Below are positions 8,119-16,260 of a stretch of 40,448 bases of DNA, in pieces. Source of the stretch: Atopobium sp034113385 (GTDB lineage Bacteria; Actinomycetota; Coriobacteriia; Coriobacteriales; Atopobiaceae); assembly GCF_034113385.1 (NCBI RefSeq), contig NZ_JAXEXL010000005.1:1-40448 (forward strand), read 5' to 3'. Position 1 is the first letter of the stretch, and each line of letters starts with the position of its first letter. Under the pieces are notes generated by a model. That model searched no databases. It was not told the origin of the DNA and saw only the letters and a list, made by a program, of their open reading frames with translations. The position numbers and the translations under genes are program-made.

Positions 8119-8418
8119 CTATTTGCATAAAACGCACTCAGAAGTATTAAAACGCCAGACATACGTTCTACTCGCATAATTTCCTCTTGGAACCACTGCA
8201 CTAATCTTGCTTATAGTTTCAATCATATTTTTTGTATCTTGGAAAAATTCGTCATCGTCATCTAGATAGCAGCCGCTGTTATCTTTATCCATCTTCCTTC
8301 TATACTCGTTTCCAACTTTAATAAACTCATCAAGATTGGTAGCGCTTACAAACAAGCCTTCATAAAACTCAAGCTCAAGAGCCTTCTTAGCATCCAATAT
8401 CCTGCTAAAGAAATCCAT
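8119..8418 (-). CDS. hypothetical protein (99 residues)
   Basis: A small acidic protein with a DDDDEFF stretch in the middle and a C-terminal CVLCK motif. No family is recognised and no membrane segment is seen. The ribosome-binding site is only moderate (AAGGCGG about 7 nt upstream of ATG). It follows the interrupted small gene at 8483-8758 on the same strand after 64 bp, so both probably belonged to one transcription unit led by the DUF4116-type gene. Confidence 0.5.
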   Translation of the reverse strand: MDFFSRILDAKKALELEFYEGLFVSATNLDEFIKVGNEYRRKMDKDNSGCYLDDDDEFFQDTKNMIETISKISAVVPRGNYASRTYVWRFNTSECVLCK

Positions 8419-8482
8419 GAACTGACCGCCTTGAGTAACTATCAGCCGTCCTGTAAACGGTATTACTGTGTTAGAGGGATAG

Positions 8483-8758
8483 TTAGAGGTCTCTTGTTAA
8501 TTTGTTATCTTCAGTAAGGGATGATAGAAGGCGTGATGTATTCTCAAAATTACTCAAATTAGTAACGGACCTAAGGGTCAGAAACTCATTTACAACTTCA
8601 TAGCTTGATACCATACCCCGATAGCAACATGTGATATATGCTTCATTAAATGACTCTCCAACACATTTCTTGCACGTTAGAATCTTATTATCAGAAACAT
8701 CAAAGAGGTCGTACTGTTCGCCCTCGTACTAAAATGAATCCTTTAATTGAGATGTCAT
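8483..8758 (-). pseudogene. small Cys-containing gene interrupted by an in-frame TAG
   Basis: A 92-codon minus-strand frame begins at ATG 8756-8758, preceded by a strong AAAGGAGG site. It is interrupted only by TAG at 8729-8731 (codon 10) and runs on to TAA at 8483-8485. The continuation is protein-like: YEGEQYDLFDVSD, then LTCKKCVGESF and ITCCYRG, so it has a CxxC and further cysteines that could bind metal. A single base change would restore it. No downstream start with a good ribosome-binding site rescues the frame. It may be a recent pseudogene or a sequencing error; TAG recoding is unlikely here. No family is recognised. Confidence 0.6.
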
Positions 8759-8804
8759 AACAGCCTCCTTTCAAGTTCAATAGCGCTTCATAACATTAAT
8801 TAGC

Positions 8805-10451
8805 TCACTCATCTTCTTCATCCTCATCATCACACCAATCATCATCCCACCAATAAGGGTCAAAACCCCACTTCTCAAGCTCATCTTCAGTCATGTATCG
8901 TTCTTTTAGCCGCCTACTAAGTCCATAAAGACAGTAATGATCCTCATGTACAGAAAGAAGGGCTGCAACCGCATCATCGTCTGCATATTCTTTTGGTGGG
9001 AATTCAGAAGGCATGCTATCCCATGTTTGGGCAACCTCTTCGACAATCCGCCTATCTTTCTTTAATTCGTCACTAAGACCTTCATACGATAAATCAGGAT
9101 AAATATCACGCTTGTTTTGTATGGCAAGGAGACCAAAATTAATATCATTACGAACCCTAGTAGATGCATCTTTAACATTCGCACCATTTGCCATAAGAGC
9201 AAGCCTAACCAGTTCGTCATCGTCATTATACTTCGCCATGCACTCCTCACGGAATACATCCCCATATTGAGCATTGCTAGCAGCAACAATAAGCATTTTT
9301 CTATCATTTTGAAGACGTGATGAAGCAAACGTGAGAGCATGAGGACTGTTAGTAACTGCAGCCAAAACAACTTCATCATCATCTTGATATGCGGTTGCTC
9401 GCTCAAGAAAATCGCCACACAATGCAACCGCCCTAAGCACTAAACCACGTTTCTTAAACAGACTATCGGGTAAATAATCAACAACTCGATAATCTTCAAC
9501 CGCCCAGTCAAAGGCCTTCATTGACATCTCATCACTAGCTCCAGCCATGATGTATGCAATTTCTGATGGCATAAAACTAGTTTGGTCATCACCTGTAGCA
9601 GCAAGACAGATAGCTTCACAAGCATCAGTAATTTTGTTGCCAAGATCCGTGCGCAGTTTTTCAAAGTTCCAGATTTCATACAACGTTGCGATGGTATATT
9701 CCTGGAGCTTCGTATCATATTTTTTTGACCACTCACACCATTCATCATAATGATTATCATCTAAAATCGAATAGGGATTAGCATTATTAATCGCTTCAGC
9801 CTCTAGGAGAATATCATAGTGTTTTATGAATTCTTCTTTAGGGAAGTAGCCACGAACCTTCATGCAATAGCGATACGCAGTGTACAGAGGTTCTTGTTCA
9901 AGCTGATCATATACAAGATTGTATTCTGCAAATTCTGGCAAGCAATGTCGAATAAGTTTTGAAAGAGCAGAGCTTGATAAATTATCAGGGTCTATTCCAC
10001 AATATAGAAGCCCACTATGTACAAATCGATTTCTGAGATACATCCCCAAACCAAAATGCATTTCAAATACGGAAGGATATAGCCGAATCTGCCCAAACGT
10101 CTCATCGGAAAGTGTAACTAACGCACTCTGGTAAAGAGATTCATATGCAGCATCACTTATACTGGCACGCATCCATTCTTCGAATTTTACACGCTTCTTT
10201 TTATGGATTGCGTTTATAGTTTCTGCGGGTGGTTTCCTAGGTTCAACCCTAACATATATCGGCTCATTAACATGTAGTGCAGCACCGCATGTACATTTCA
10301 AAAAATTATCATTGGCCTTATCATCAATTGACCAAATAAGCTGATGTAACTGTCCCTCTTTAGCATCTTTATTCGCATGATATTCTTTGAAGCGTTCAAT
10401 TGCTCTTAACTGCTCTTCGCTCAAATCCGATAAACCCTCAGAGTTTTTCAT
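8805..10451 (-). CDS. DUF4116-type repeat protein
   Basis: A 548-residue soluble protein. The region around residues 355-440 has the DUF4116-like pattern of repeated 'Dxe(v)vlaAv...alxfaSxxLqnDrxm' helical units (e.g. DDDEVVLAAVTNSPHALTFA). The N-terminal half contains a CTCG cysteine pair near residue 54 and a conserved-looking FGLGMYLRNRFVHSG segment near residue 134 that I associate with uncharacterised bacterial proteins. The C-terminus is extremely acidic and Trp-rich (WWDDDWCDDEDEEDE). An ATG at 10451 lies 5 nt after AGGGAGG; the in-frame GTG just before it is too close to that site. Function is unknown. Such repeat proteins are often multi-copy and accessory, fitting the island setting. 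Confidence 0.65.
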   Translation of the reverse strand: MKNSEGLSDLSEEQLRAIERFKEYHANKDAKEGQLHQLIWSIDDKANDNFLKCTCGAALHVNEPIYVRVEPRKPPAETINAIHKKKRVKFEEWMRASISDAAYESLYQSALVTLSDETFGQIRLYPSVFEMHFGLGMYLRNRFVHSGLLYCGIDPDNLSSSALSKLIRHCLPEFAEYNLVYDQLEQEPLYTAYRYCMKVRGYFPKEEFIKHYDILLEAEAINNANPYSILDDNHYDEWCEWSKKYDTKLQEYTIATLYEIWNFEKLRTDLGNKITDACEAICLAATGDDQTSFMPSEIAYIMAGASDEMSMKAFDWAVEDYRVVDYLPDSLFKKRGLVLRAVALCGDFLERATAYQDDDEVVLAAVTNSPHALTFASSRLQNDRKMLIVAASNAQYGDVFREECMAKYNDDDELVRLALMANGANVKDASTRVRNDINFGLLAIQNKRDIYPDLSYEGLSDELKKDRRIVEEVAQTWDSMPSEFPPKEYADDDAVAALLSVHEDHYCLYGLSRRLKERYMTEDELEKWGFDPYWWDDDWCDDEDEEDE

Positions 10452-10734
10452 CACAACCTCCCTATATGGTTACTACCATATTATTTCATGTAGAAGAAAC
10501 ACCAACTGACCCACAATCGGGACAGCGTAATGGGCTTTTGCAAAAATATTTTCAAAAGAAAAGACGTTAAAAAGTCCGAGAGAGTTCCAATACATATGAT
10601 TAAAAAGGCCGGGCAGATATGAAACGCGCTGGCGCAGTCCTTCTTTCGGCCTCAGGAGCTCGTATAATGGATAGTGAGCCGTCAGGTATAAAAACGGGCC
10701 GAAAGATCAAACGGAAAAGTTCGAGGTAAGCGAG
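10452..10734. other. intergenic stretch with inverted repeat around a TATAAT
   Basis: No gene. It contains inverted 9-bp arms CTTTCGGCC (10643-10651) and GGCCGAAAG (10697-10705) separated by 45 nt. Between them TATAAT at 10663-10668 could be a -10 element for the broken gene at 10735, although a matching -35 box is weak. Confidence 0.4.
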
Positions 10735-11047
10735 ATGTTCGCACGTATCGTACTATAGGTCACATTTGCGACGCTCGCCACCATAACCATCACCTTTCCT
10801 ATCCAGCCACGGAGCAAGCCTCATCGCGGGCTACAACACTGCTACCGAGGCAGAGAAAAGGACCGTGGACGAGAAAAAGCTGCTTCGGGTCATGGGCGTG
10901 GGAATGCTCGTAGCCACAGCAGTCATTTTCGTCTTTGCACTGCTGGGAGAGAGGGTTCCTACGGCATTCGTATACGTAGCGATTGTCATCATGGGGGTCG
11001 ATTGCGCTGCCATAATCTACCTCGCGAACACGAAATGTAAGAAGTGA
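10735..11047 (+). pseudogene. broken DUF3784-like small membrane protein
   Basis: The visible tail, 60 codons from GTG 10865, has two hydrophobic segments. The frame stays open upstream and reads HGASLIAGYNTATEAEKR before it, which is the signature 'GkgxxLIAGYNT' region of DUF3784 proteins, so the tail is not the full gene. The missing first membrane segment is in another frame: ATG 10735 with GAGGT upstream reads MFARIVL, then TAG at 10756, then VTFATLATITITFPI. A stop and at least one frameshift (near 10800) therefore separate the start from the tail. I read it as a decayed gene. The short GTG-initiated tail (AAAGGA 2 nt upstream) might still be expressed but would lack the first helix. Confidence 0.6.
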
Positions 11048-11107
11048 CAATAAATTACCCGCGATACTGTTACTAATACCGTTACTTTCACTGATTTTAG
11101 TCCTTGG

Positions 11108-11146
11108 AAAAAAGCAAACCCCTGACCCGTTTTCTCAGGTCAGGGG
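11108..11146 (-). terminator. intrinsic terminator of the decayed tRNA copy
   Basis: Perfect 9-bp stem (CCCCTGACC at 11119-11127 with GGTCAGGGG at 11138-11146) next to an A tract on the plus strand, i.e. a U tract for minus-strand transcripts. It matches the terminator below the intact tRNA-fMet. Confidence 0.7.
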
Positions 11147-11155
11147 CTGAATGTT

Positions 11156-11196
11156 TGGTTGCGGGACTGGATTTGAACAAACGACCTTCGGGTTAT
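11156..11196 (-). pseudogene. decayed 3' fragment of tRNA-fMet (att-like remnant)
   Basis: On the minus strand this segment reads as the tRNA-fMet 3' half, starting inside the anticodon (ATAACCCGAAGG) and running through a T-arm (TTCAAATCC) to an encoded CCA. Compared with the intact gene at 12637-12713 it has several substitutions and one missing base in the acceptor/T-arm region. Homology continues through the terminator to 11119 and stops abruptly at 11196. This is the footprint expected when an element integrates at the anticodon loop of a tRNA gene and leaves the displaced 3' end at its far side. Confidence 0.75.
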
Positions 11197-11445
11197 AGGG
11201 TTATAAGTGAGCAAAGCTGGAGGTTCCGTAGATTCTCCCTCGTCTACCTCGTCTGGACGCACTGCGCTGAGCAGGCGTTTTGTGTTTTTATGTCTCCAAC
11301 GTTCTACAGGATTCTGCTTCTTCTATATTTCCAACCTCATTTTGACGGTCACTTGGTGCGCTGGCTCTTCCACGTCGTCTCGCGCTGGATATGAATGCGT
11401 GTTTGATAGAATTGTACCAACGGTTCGAACAGAAAGGCTACGTCC

Positions 11446-12372
11446 ATGCCCGACAAAGAACCTACCAAAAATGAATCTGCAATCATCGTCTCCAACGATT
11501 CACAAATCAGGGACATGATTTACACCGTACGAGGTCAGCAGGTCATGCTCGACAGCGACCTCGCTGAACTGTATGACGTTGAGACGAAGAGGCTCAACGA
11601 GGCAGTGGGCAGAAACAAGGCACGTTTTCCTGAAGCTTTCTGCTTTAAGCTCACAAGTAACGAAGAACAATCTTTGAGGTCGCAAATTGCGACCTCAAAG
11701 ACGGCCGAAGGTCGTGGCGGAAGACGCTACCTCCCTAGAGCCTTCACCGAGCAGGGCGTTGCCATGCTCTCTGCCGTCCTCAGAAGCGAGACGGCGATAA
11801 AGGTAAGTGTCAAAATCATGAACGCCTTCGTCGAGATGCGACACTTCGTTGCAGACAACGCTCGCATGTTCGAGCAAATCAAGAGCATTGACTACAGGCT
11901 GGATAGCTTAGAGCGCTCGACCAACGAGCGCTTCGAGCGCGTATTCAACTACATGGAAACCCACAAAACACCAAGTCAGAAGGTATTCTTTGAGGGACAG
12001 GTCTACGATGCTTTTGAACTGCTAATTTCCCTCGTACAGAAAGCAAAGCACGAGATTGTCTTGGTCGATGGCTACGTAGATACGGGGACACTCAACATTC
12101 TCTCGAAGAAGGAGCTCAGTGTTGTCGTCACCGTATGGACGCACCCAAAGACCAGCCTCACCGAGAGCGATGTCGCAACCTTCAACGCGCAGTACCCAAC
12201 GCTCATGGTCAAGCACACGACCTCGTTCCACGACCGTTTTCTTATCCTAGATGGCGTTGAAGGCTACCTGATTGGAGCATCGCTGAAGGACGCAGGCAAG
12301 AAGAGTTTTGCCATAACCAAACTTGAGGATTCTTCTATCGTAGAATCGATTGTTGCTGCGCTTGGTGAGTAG
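11446..12372 (+). CDS. ORF6N-domain protein
   Basis: A 308-residue protein. Residues ~18-105 form an ORF6N (KilA-N-related) DNA-binding domain: 'IYTVRGQQVMLDSDLAELYDV', then 'RNKARFPEAFCFKL', then 'RGGRRYLPRAFTEQGVAMLS'. A short coiled region (~140-170) follows, then a C-terminal domain (~185-308) with FHDRFLILD and YLIGASLKDAG segments reminiscent of phospholipase-D-like folds. Such proteins are common in prophages and integrated elements. The ATG has AAAGG about 9 nt upstream. A perfect 29-bp palindrome lies inside the coding sequence (11672-11700, encoding SLRSQIATSK) and a near-copy follows the stop. It is the only plus-strand gene of the island and the only gene between the tRNA remnant and intact tRNA-fMet. 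No integrase is present. Confidence 0.8.
   Translation: MPDKEPTKNESAIIVSNDSQIRDMIYTVRGQQVMLDSDLAELYDVETKRLNEAVGRNKARFPEAFCFKLTSNEEQSLRSQIATSKTAEGRGGRRYLPRAFTEQGVAMLSAVLRSETAIKVSVKIMNAFVEMRHFVADNARMFEQIKSIDYRLDSLERSTNERFERVFNYMETHKTPSQKVFFEGQVYDAFELLISLVQKAKHEIVLVDGYVDTGTLNILSKKELSVVVTVWTHPKTSLTESDVATFNAQYPTLMVKHTTSFHDRFLILDGVEGYLIGASLKDAGKKSFAITKLEDSSIVESIVAALGE
11672..11700. repeat. perfect 29-bp palindrome inside the ORF6N gene
   Basis: Arms CTTTGAGGTCGCAA (11672-11685) and its exact complement (11687-11700) around a single central A. It lies in frame within the ORF6N domain and could be an intragenic operator or form an mRNA hairpin. Confidence 0.85.
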
Positions 12373-12392
12373 GAGATTAGAGCATTCAGTAT

Positions 12393-12421
12393 CTTTGAGG
12401 CCACAAACTGTGACCTCAAAG
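12393..12421. repeat. near-copy of the ORF6N palindrome, just past the stop codon
   Basis: Same 29-bp layout as 11672-11700 with four substitutions (25 of 29 identical). The arms still pair at 12 of 14 positions. It begins 21 bp after the ORF6N stop codon and could be a regulatory site or an RNA hairpin at the 3' end. Confidence 0.75.
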
Positions 12422-12590
12422 CATTAAAGCCAATCTGAGACTTGGCAAAGCCAGCAAACCCACCTGACCTCTGCTTTCGAGCATGCACACTGGCAGATTT
12501 TCTTTATTTGGAGGTACATGAGCACCGTGGGAATGTACACGAAACCTTGGCTGTCCTTCAAGCAGCAGGCAGAACCTGGGCTATAGGACA

Positions 12591-12627
12591 AAAGAAAAAC
12601 CCCCGACCCGTTTTCACAGGTCAGGGG
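12591..12627 (-). terminator. terminator of tRNA-fMet
   Basis: On the minus strand CCCC-T-GACC (12619-12627) pairs with GGTCGGGG (12601-12608) with one bulged base, followed by a U-rich run (A tract 12591-12599 on the plus strand). It lies 10 bp beyond the encoded CCA of tRNA-fMet. Confidence 0.75.
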
Positions 12628-12636
12628 TTGAATGTT

Positions 12637-12713
<77 letters not shown>

Positions 12714-12999
12714 ATATAAGGTGCGCTAAAGCGCGGGAACTAATAATACGCGCGCGCACCCATGATGTCAACAACGGCTAATCAAACATGGCGGAATTGT
12801 GAACAGCGCAACCTACCCACTGTTCACCAGCCGCGTACCAGTCCGCGTACCAACCCGCGCATCAGCTCGCGTACCGGCTCGCTCGCTAACGCGCTCGCTA
12901 CCTCATTCGCCAAGCTGCTCACTAATACGCTCACAATCCACTGGCTTCCCACTTGCCGCCTATGCGCCAAGCTACTTGCACCGCACTAACCACGCTATT
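12714..12999. repeat. gene-free stretch with 12-bp tandem repeat (12832-12903)
   Basis: Between tRNA-fMet and the first core gene. Six 12-bp units run from 12832 to 12903: CGCGTACCAGTC, CGCGTACCAACC, CGCGCATCAGCT, CGCGTACCGGCT, CGCTCGCTAACG and CGCTCGCTACCT. The block is GC-rich and drifts in sequence from left to right. No gene or terminator is evident otherwise. Confidence 0.55.
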
Positions 13000-13797
13000 C
13001 TACGACAAGCCCTCCAGCACTTTGCGCATCTCATTTTGGACACCATGCTCCACGTTTGTCTCGATAACCTTATCGGCAATCTGCTTGATGGCATAGCGTG
13101 CATTGCCCATCGCACGAGAATGGCCCACAAAACTCAGGATCTCGTAATCGTTCATAGCGTCGCCAAAGGCCATAACTTCCTCGCGCGCAATGCCATGAGC
13201 ACGCATGACCTGCGCAATTCCGGTTGCCTTAGTCACGCCCAGTTGATTGGCATCAATCCACTTTTTGCCAGACGGCGTAAAGGCAAACCTATCCCCCAGC
13301 TCGCGAGAAAGCGCATACTGCATGTCCATCAAATACTCGGAGGTGTCGCAATAAATGGACGCCTTGAGGATATTGACGTTAGGACTAAGCTCATCATAAA
13401 TGCGGTGCGCATCGGGCAGGTCCTTGTCTATTTCGCGCTCGTACACCTCGTAGTCATCGTACAAAAACGTATGCGTACGGTCAGACAAAGCCACGTGCAA
13501 ACAATCAAAACGACGCACTACCTCAATGAGGCGCAACAGCGATGCATGACTCATAACCTCACGGTCTACGACCTCACCATTTACAAAAACCTGTGCGCCA
13601 TTGGAAGCGACAAAGTCCATGTACTCGCGAACAGGCGCAAAGAATTTGCACAGGGTGTCATAGCGACGGCCAGATGACGCCGCAAAATGTACGCCCTTCT
13701 CGCGCAGAGCCATAATCAGATCAAAGGTCTCTGGTGGGACCTCGCTGTTCTCGTTAAGCAAAGTACCATCCATATCAGAAGCAATAAGTTTAATCAT
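13000..13797 (-). CDS. Cof-type HAD-IIB family phosphatase
   Basis: A 265-residue cytoplasmic HAD hydrolase of the Cof subfamily (IIB), acting on small phosphorylated metabolites; the substrate cannot be deduced. Motif I is SDMDGTLL with nucleophile D8 and acid/base D10, motif II falls in the AASSGR segment near residue 40, and the GDAMND motif IV lies near residue 210. The ATG at 13797 is favoured over a GTG 9 nt upstream because AAAGGTG sits at proper distance. It follows a second HAD-IIB gene on the same strand after 16 bp, so the two form a tandem pair and probably a two-gene unit. Confidence 0.88.
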   Translation of the reverse strand: MIKLIASDMDGTLLNENSEVPPETFDLIMALREKGVHFAASSGRRYDTLCKFFAPVREYMDFVASNGAQVFVNGEVVDREVMSHASLLRLIEVVRRFDCLHVALSDRTHTFLYDDYEVYEREIDKDLPDAHRIYDELSPNVNILKASIYCDTSEYLMDMQYALSRELGDRFAFTPSGKKWIDANQLGVTKATGIAQVMRAHGIAREEVMAFGDAMNDYEILSFVGHSRAMGNARYAIKQIADKVIETNVEHGVQNEMRKVLEGLS

Positions 13798-13813
13798 ATA
13801 ATACACCTTTCAG

Positions 13814-14653
13814 CTACAAGCGCATAAACTCAGGAAGCACGTCTGTCCCAGCTACATCTGCAATCTGGTTGCATGCCAAAGCAACCGCATACTTCGAACT
13901 CTTGCCAATATGATACCGAGCTGCTGCAGCAACTTCTGGCACCGCATTAGCAACAGCAACAGAATGTGGCAGCGCAGAAATAATGGAAAGGTCATTGATG
14001 CCGTCGCCAAAAACAACGATCTCGTTCTTAGTAATATGCAACGCATCCATCAAAATATGCACGCCGTCAGCTTTTGACCAGCCCTTAGGAGTCACGTCAA
14101 ACCAATCAGTATACGTGTACAAAAAATCAAGCGAAGGCACCGCTTGCGCCAATTTTTGCTGAACATCCTTTGGATCCATACGATCAGAATCAAACACAAC
14201 GCCCACATTAAGCGTTTGCACCTCAGGAATCGTATCAGTTAGATGGTAACCATTTGGAAAAGCCCCCGGGCTATCAAGCCTGCTCGTATCTGCTTTTTGC
14301 AAGCCAATAATCCAAGGCTTTGGGTCATTGCCCGTTATGACAAGTGCCGCGTCATCAAGTGTAGAAAGGCAACAAGCTATACGCTCAAGCTCTTCTTGCG
14401 AGAAAAACTTCTGGAACACAGGCGCGTTATCGAGCCAAACTTCCAAGGCATTGCAGGTAATAGCCGTAGTTAAAACACTGGGGTCAAGCGTAAAAAACTG
14501 CGATACATCCGCGTAGCCACGACCCGTTGCAGGTGCAAAATGAATACCTGCATCAATGAGTCTGCGAATTGCCTGGATTGTCTCTTCGCAAACCTGTGAA
14601 TCACCAAAAGGCAACAGGGTATTATCCATATCACTTAATACAAGCTTTATCAT
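13814..14653 (-). CDS. HAD-IIB family phosphatase
   Basis: A 279-residue paralogue of the downstream HAD phosphatase. Motif I is SDMDNTLL (D8, D10), the APATGRG segment is motif II, and FGDGINDL supplies motif IV. I start at the ATG at 14653 (AGG 5 nt upstream), which aligns with the MIKL start of the neighbour. The frame is open further upstream, but that extension is a run of Lys/Arg/His derived from local tandem repeats and looks untranslated. It is a probable sugar-phosphate or pyridoxal-phosphate type phosphatase by family; the substrate is unknown. Confidence 0.85.
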   Translation of the reverse strand: MIKLVLSDMDNTLLPFGDSQVCEETIQAIRRLIDAGIHFAPATGRGYADVSQFFTLDPSVLTTAITCNALEVWLDNAPVFQKFFSQEELERIACCLSTLDDAALVITGNDPKPWIIGLQKADTSRLDSPGAFPNGYHLTDTIPEVQTLNVGVVFDSDRMDPKDVQQKLAQAVPSLDFLYTYTDWFDVTPKGWSKADGVHILMDALHITKNEIVVFGDGINDLSIISALPHSVAVANAVPEVAAAARYHIGKSSKYAVALACNQIADVAGTDVLPEFMRL

Positions 14654-14659
14654 ATGAAC

Positions 14660-14772
14660 CTGCTTACGACGCTTTGTCTGCTTATGACGCTTTGGCTTCT
14701 TACTACACTTAACCAACTCACCATGCTTAATCTGCTTACCCGAGGGCAGCACTGCTTACCCTTGAGCAGCAC
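14660..14772. repeat. two short tandem duplications between the HAD gene and pepT
   Basis: An 18-bp unit is repeated at 14660-14677 and 14678-14695 (CTGCTTACGACGCTTTGT and a near-copy). A 20-bp unit is repeated at 14733-14752 and 14753-14772 (TGCTTACCC then GAGGGCAGCAC or TTGAGCAGCAC). Both contain TGCTTA-type cores. Confidence 0.6.
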
Positions 14773-14784
14773 CATAAAACAGCG

Positions 14785-16083
14785 CTATTGTTGAGCCACC
14801 GCAAACTTGGCAACCAAATGCTCCAACACGTCAACGGTAATCTCGAGGCTAGGCACGGGCACAAACTCACGCACAGAATGGGCGTTGTAGCCACCCGTTG
14901 CAATGTTGGGGCAAGGCAAGCCACGGAAGGTAAGCTGGCTGCCATCGGTACCACCACGAACGGCCACGCAATGAGCATTTGTAATACCAGCTTCACGATT
15001 TGCCTCAAGCGCATTGTCCACCAAAAACTCCAGACCCTCAAAGCACTCAGCCATGTTGCGATACTCAGGCTTAAGAGAAACCTCTACCGTGCCCTCCCCA
15101 TGGCGCTTGTTAAGAAACGCTGCAATGTCATACAACAACTGCTGGCGTGCCTCAAACTTAGCAGAGTCAAAATCACGCACAATATACTGCAGCTTAACCG
15201 CATTGGCATCACCAGAAACCTCAGTGGGCATAAAGAATCCGTCATACCCCTCGGTGTGCTCGGGACGCTCATGAGCAGGCAACAAAGCATCAAACTCACG
15301 CGCCACCGTAATGGCATTGACCATAATATCCTTGGCAGAACCTGGGTGCACCATCACGCCAGTAAAGCTAATGTTTGCTTCACAGGCCGAGAAGGTCTCG
15401 TAGTTAACCTCTCCCAATGTCTCGCCATCGACGGTATAACACCAGGCGGCACCAAACCTGTCTAAGTCCAACAGTTCTGCACCATGACCAATTTCCTCAT
15501 CGGGCACAAACGCAATCTTAAGCGTGGGATGAGGCAATTCAGGATGTGCCTTAAGACGTGCAATAAGAGACATAATCTCTGCTATGCCGGCCTTATCGTC
15601 AGCAGAAAGCAGCGTGGTGCCATCGGAGCAGACAATATCCATACCTACAAACTTGTCCAAATCAGGCACCTGCTCAGGCGTGGATTGCACGGGCTCACCA
15701 TTAACAATACCGCTCACCAAAGGACCGCCCTCATAATGCACAATATGAGGAGCAACGCCCTTACCAGGGGCATCAGGCGCACTATCCATATGAGCACACA
15801 AACCCAATGCAGGCAAATCTTCAGCACCAGAAGAAGCAGGGACCGTGGCAGTAACGTAAGCATGCTCATCTACGCAAACATCCTGACAACCCAGCTCACG
15901 CAAGTCTGCTTCCAACATACGAGCCATATCAAACTGCGTTGCGGTAGAAGGCACCTGCGTATCATTGTCTGGGTCAGACGTTGTATACACCTGTACATAG
16001 CGCATAAAACGAGCAACTACATCAGAAACTCCCTCAGGAATGGGCACGCCTGTGTAGTTTTGTGGAATCGTACTATCTGTCAT
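14785..16083 (-). CDS. pepT: peptidase T (tripeptide aminopeptidase)
   Basis: A 432-residue dizinc M20 peptidase that removes N-terminal residues from tripeptides in the cytoplasm. Visible metal-site motifs are LCAHMDSAPD (His and Asp), LSADDKAGIAEI (bridging Asp), PDEEIGHGA (catalytic and metal Glu), YTVDGE (Asp) and the C-terminal TGGYNAHS (His). MVHPGSAKD is the typical dimerisation-domain segment. The length is normal for PepT. The ATG has AAAGGAG 5 nt upstream. It lies just downstream of the terminator of the large activase gene, so it is transcribed from its own promoter. Confidence 0.93.
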   Translation of the reverse strand: MTDSTIPQNYTGVPIPEGVSDVVARFMRYVQVYTTSDPDNDTQVPSTATQFDMARMLEADLRELGCQDVCVDEHAYVTATVPASSGAEDLPALGLCAHMDSAPDAPGKGVAPHIVHYEGGPLVSGIVNGEPVQSTPEQVPDLDKFVGMDIVCSDGTTLLSADDKAGIAEIMSLIARLKAHPELPHPTLKIAFVPDEEIGHGAELLDLDRFGAAWCYTVDGETLGEVNYETFSACEANISFTGVMVHPGSAKDIMVNAITVAREFDALLPAHERPEHTEGYDGFFMPTEVSGDANAVKLQYIVRDFDSAKFEARQQLLYDIAAFLNKRHGEGTVEVSLKPEYRNMAECFEGLEFLVDNALEANREAGITNAHCVAVRGGTDGSQLTFRGLPCPNIATGGYNAHSVREFVPVPSLEITVDVLEHLVAKFAVAQQ

Positions 16084-16109
16084 GACTGCTCCTTTGTTTG
16101 CAAGCCAAT

Positions 16110-16147
16110 AAAAAATGTCCGCATCCCAGTTTAGAGGAATGCGGACA
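16110..16147 (-). terminator. terminator of the large activase gene
   Basis: Arms TGTCCGCATCCC (16116-16127) and GGAATGCGGACA (16136-16147) pair across an 8-nt loop, and the minus-strand transcript continues into a U6 run (A tract 16110-16115). It sits between the activase gene and the pepT start, about 160 bp past the activase stop. Confidence 0.88.
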
Positions 16148-16260
16148 CGTTATTCCTTACGTTCCGGTAACGGCAGCAAATCTATGCTTACGCAAAAGCA
16201 TTTGGCAACAAGCTCTGGAGCAATCCCGCATTGCGCAAGACATGCCACGTCTTGTGCTAC

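Larger units (their letters stand above)
11048..11445. other. intergenic stretch with tRNA remnant
   Basis: No coding gene. The left half (11108-11196) is the decayed tRNA-fMet 3' end plus terminator described separately. The right half up to the ORF6N gene shows no recognisable element apart from a weak TAGAAT (11406-11411). Confidence 0.5.

Noticed and set aside
8729..8731. TAG as a recoded (pyrrolysine-like) codon
   Set aside because: No pyl genes or recoding hairpin are seen in the window, and the surrounding island shows other gene decay.
12799..13677. Plus-strand frame of 292 codons opposite the first HAD gene
   Set aside because: Its 5' part is generated by the 12-bp tandem repeat and the rest is antisense to a well-supported HAD phosphatase.
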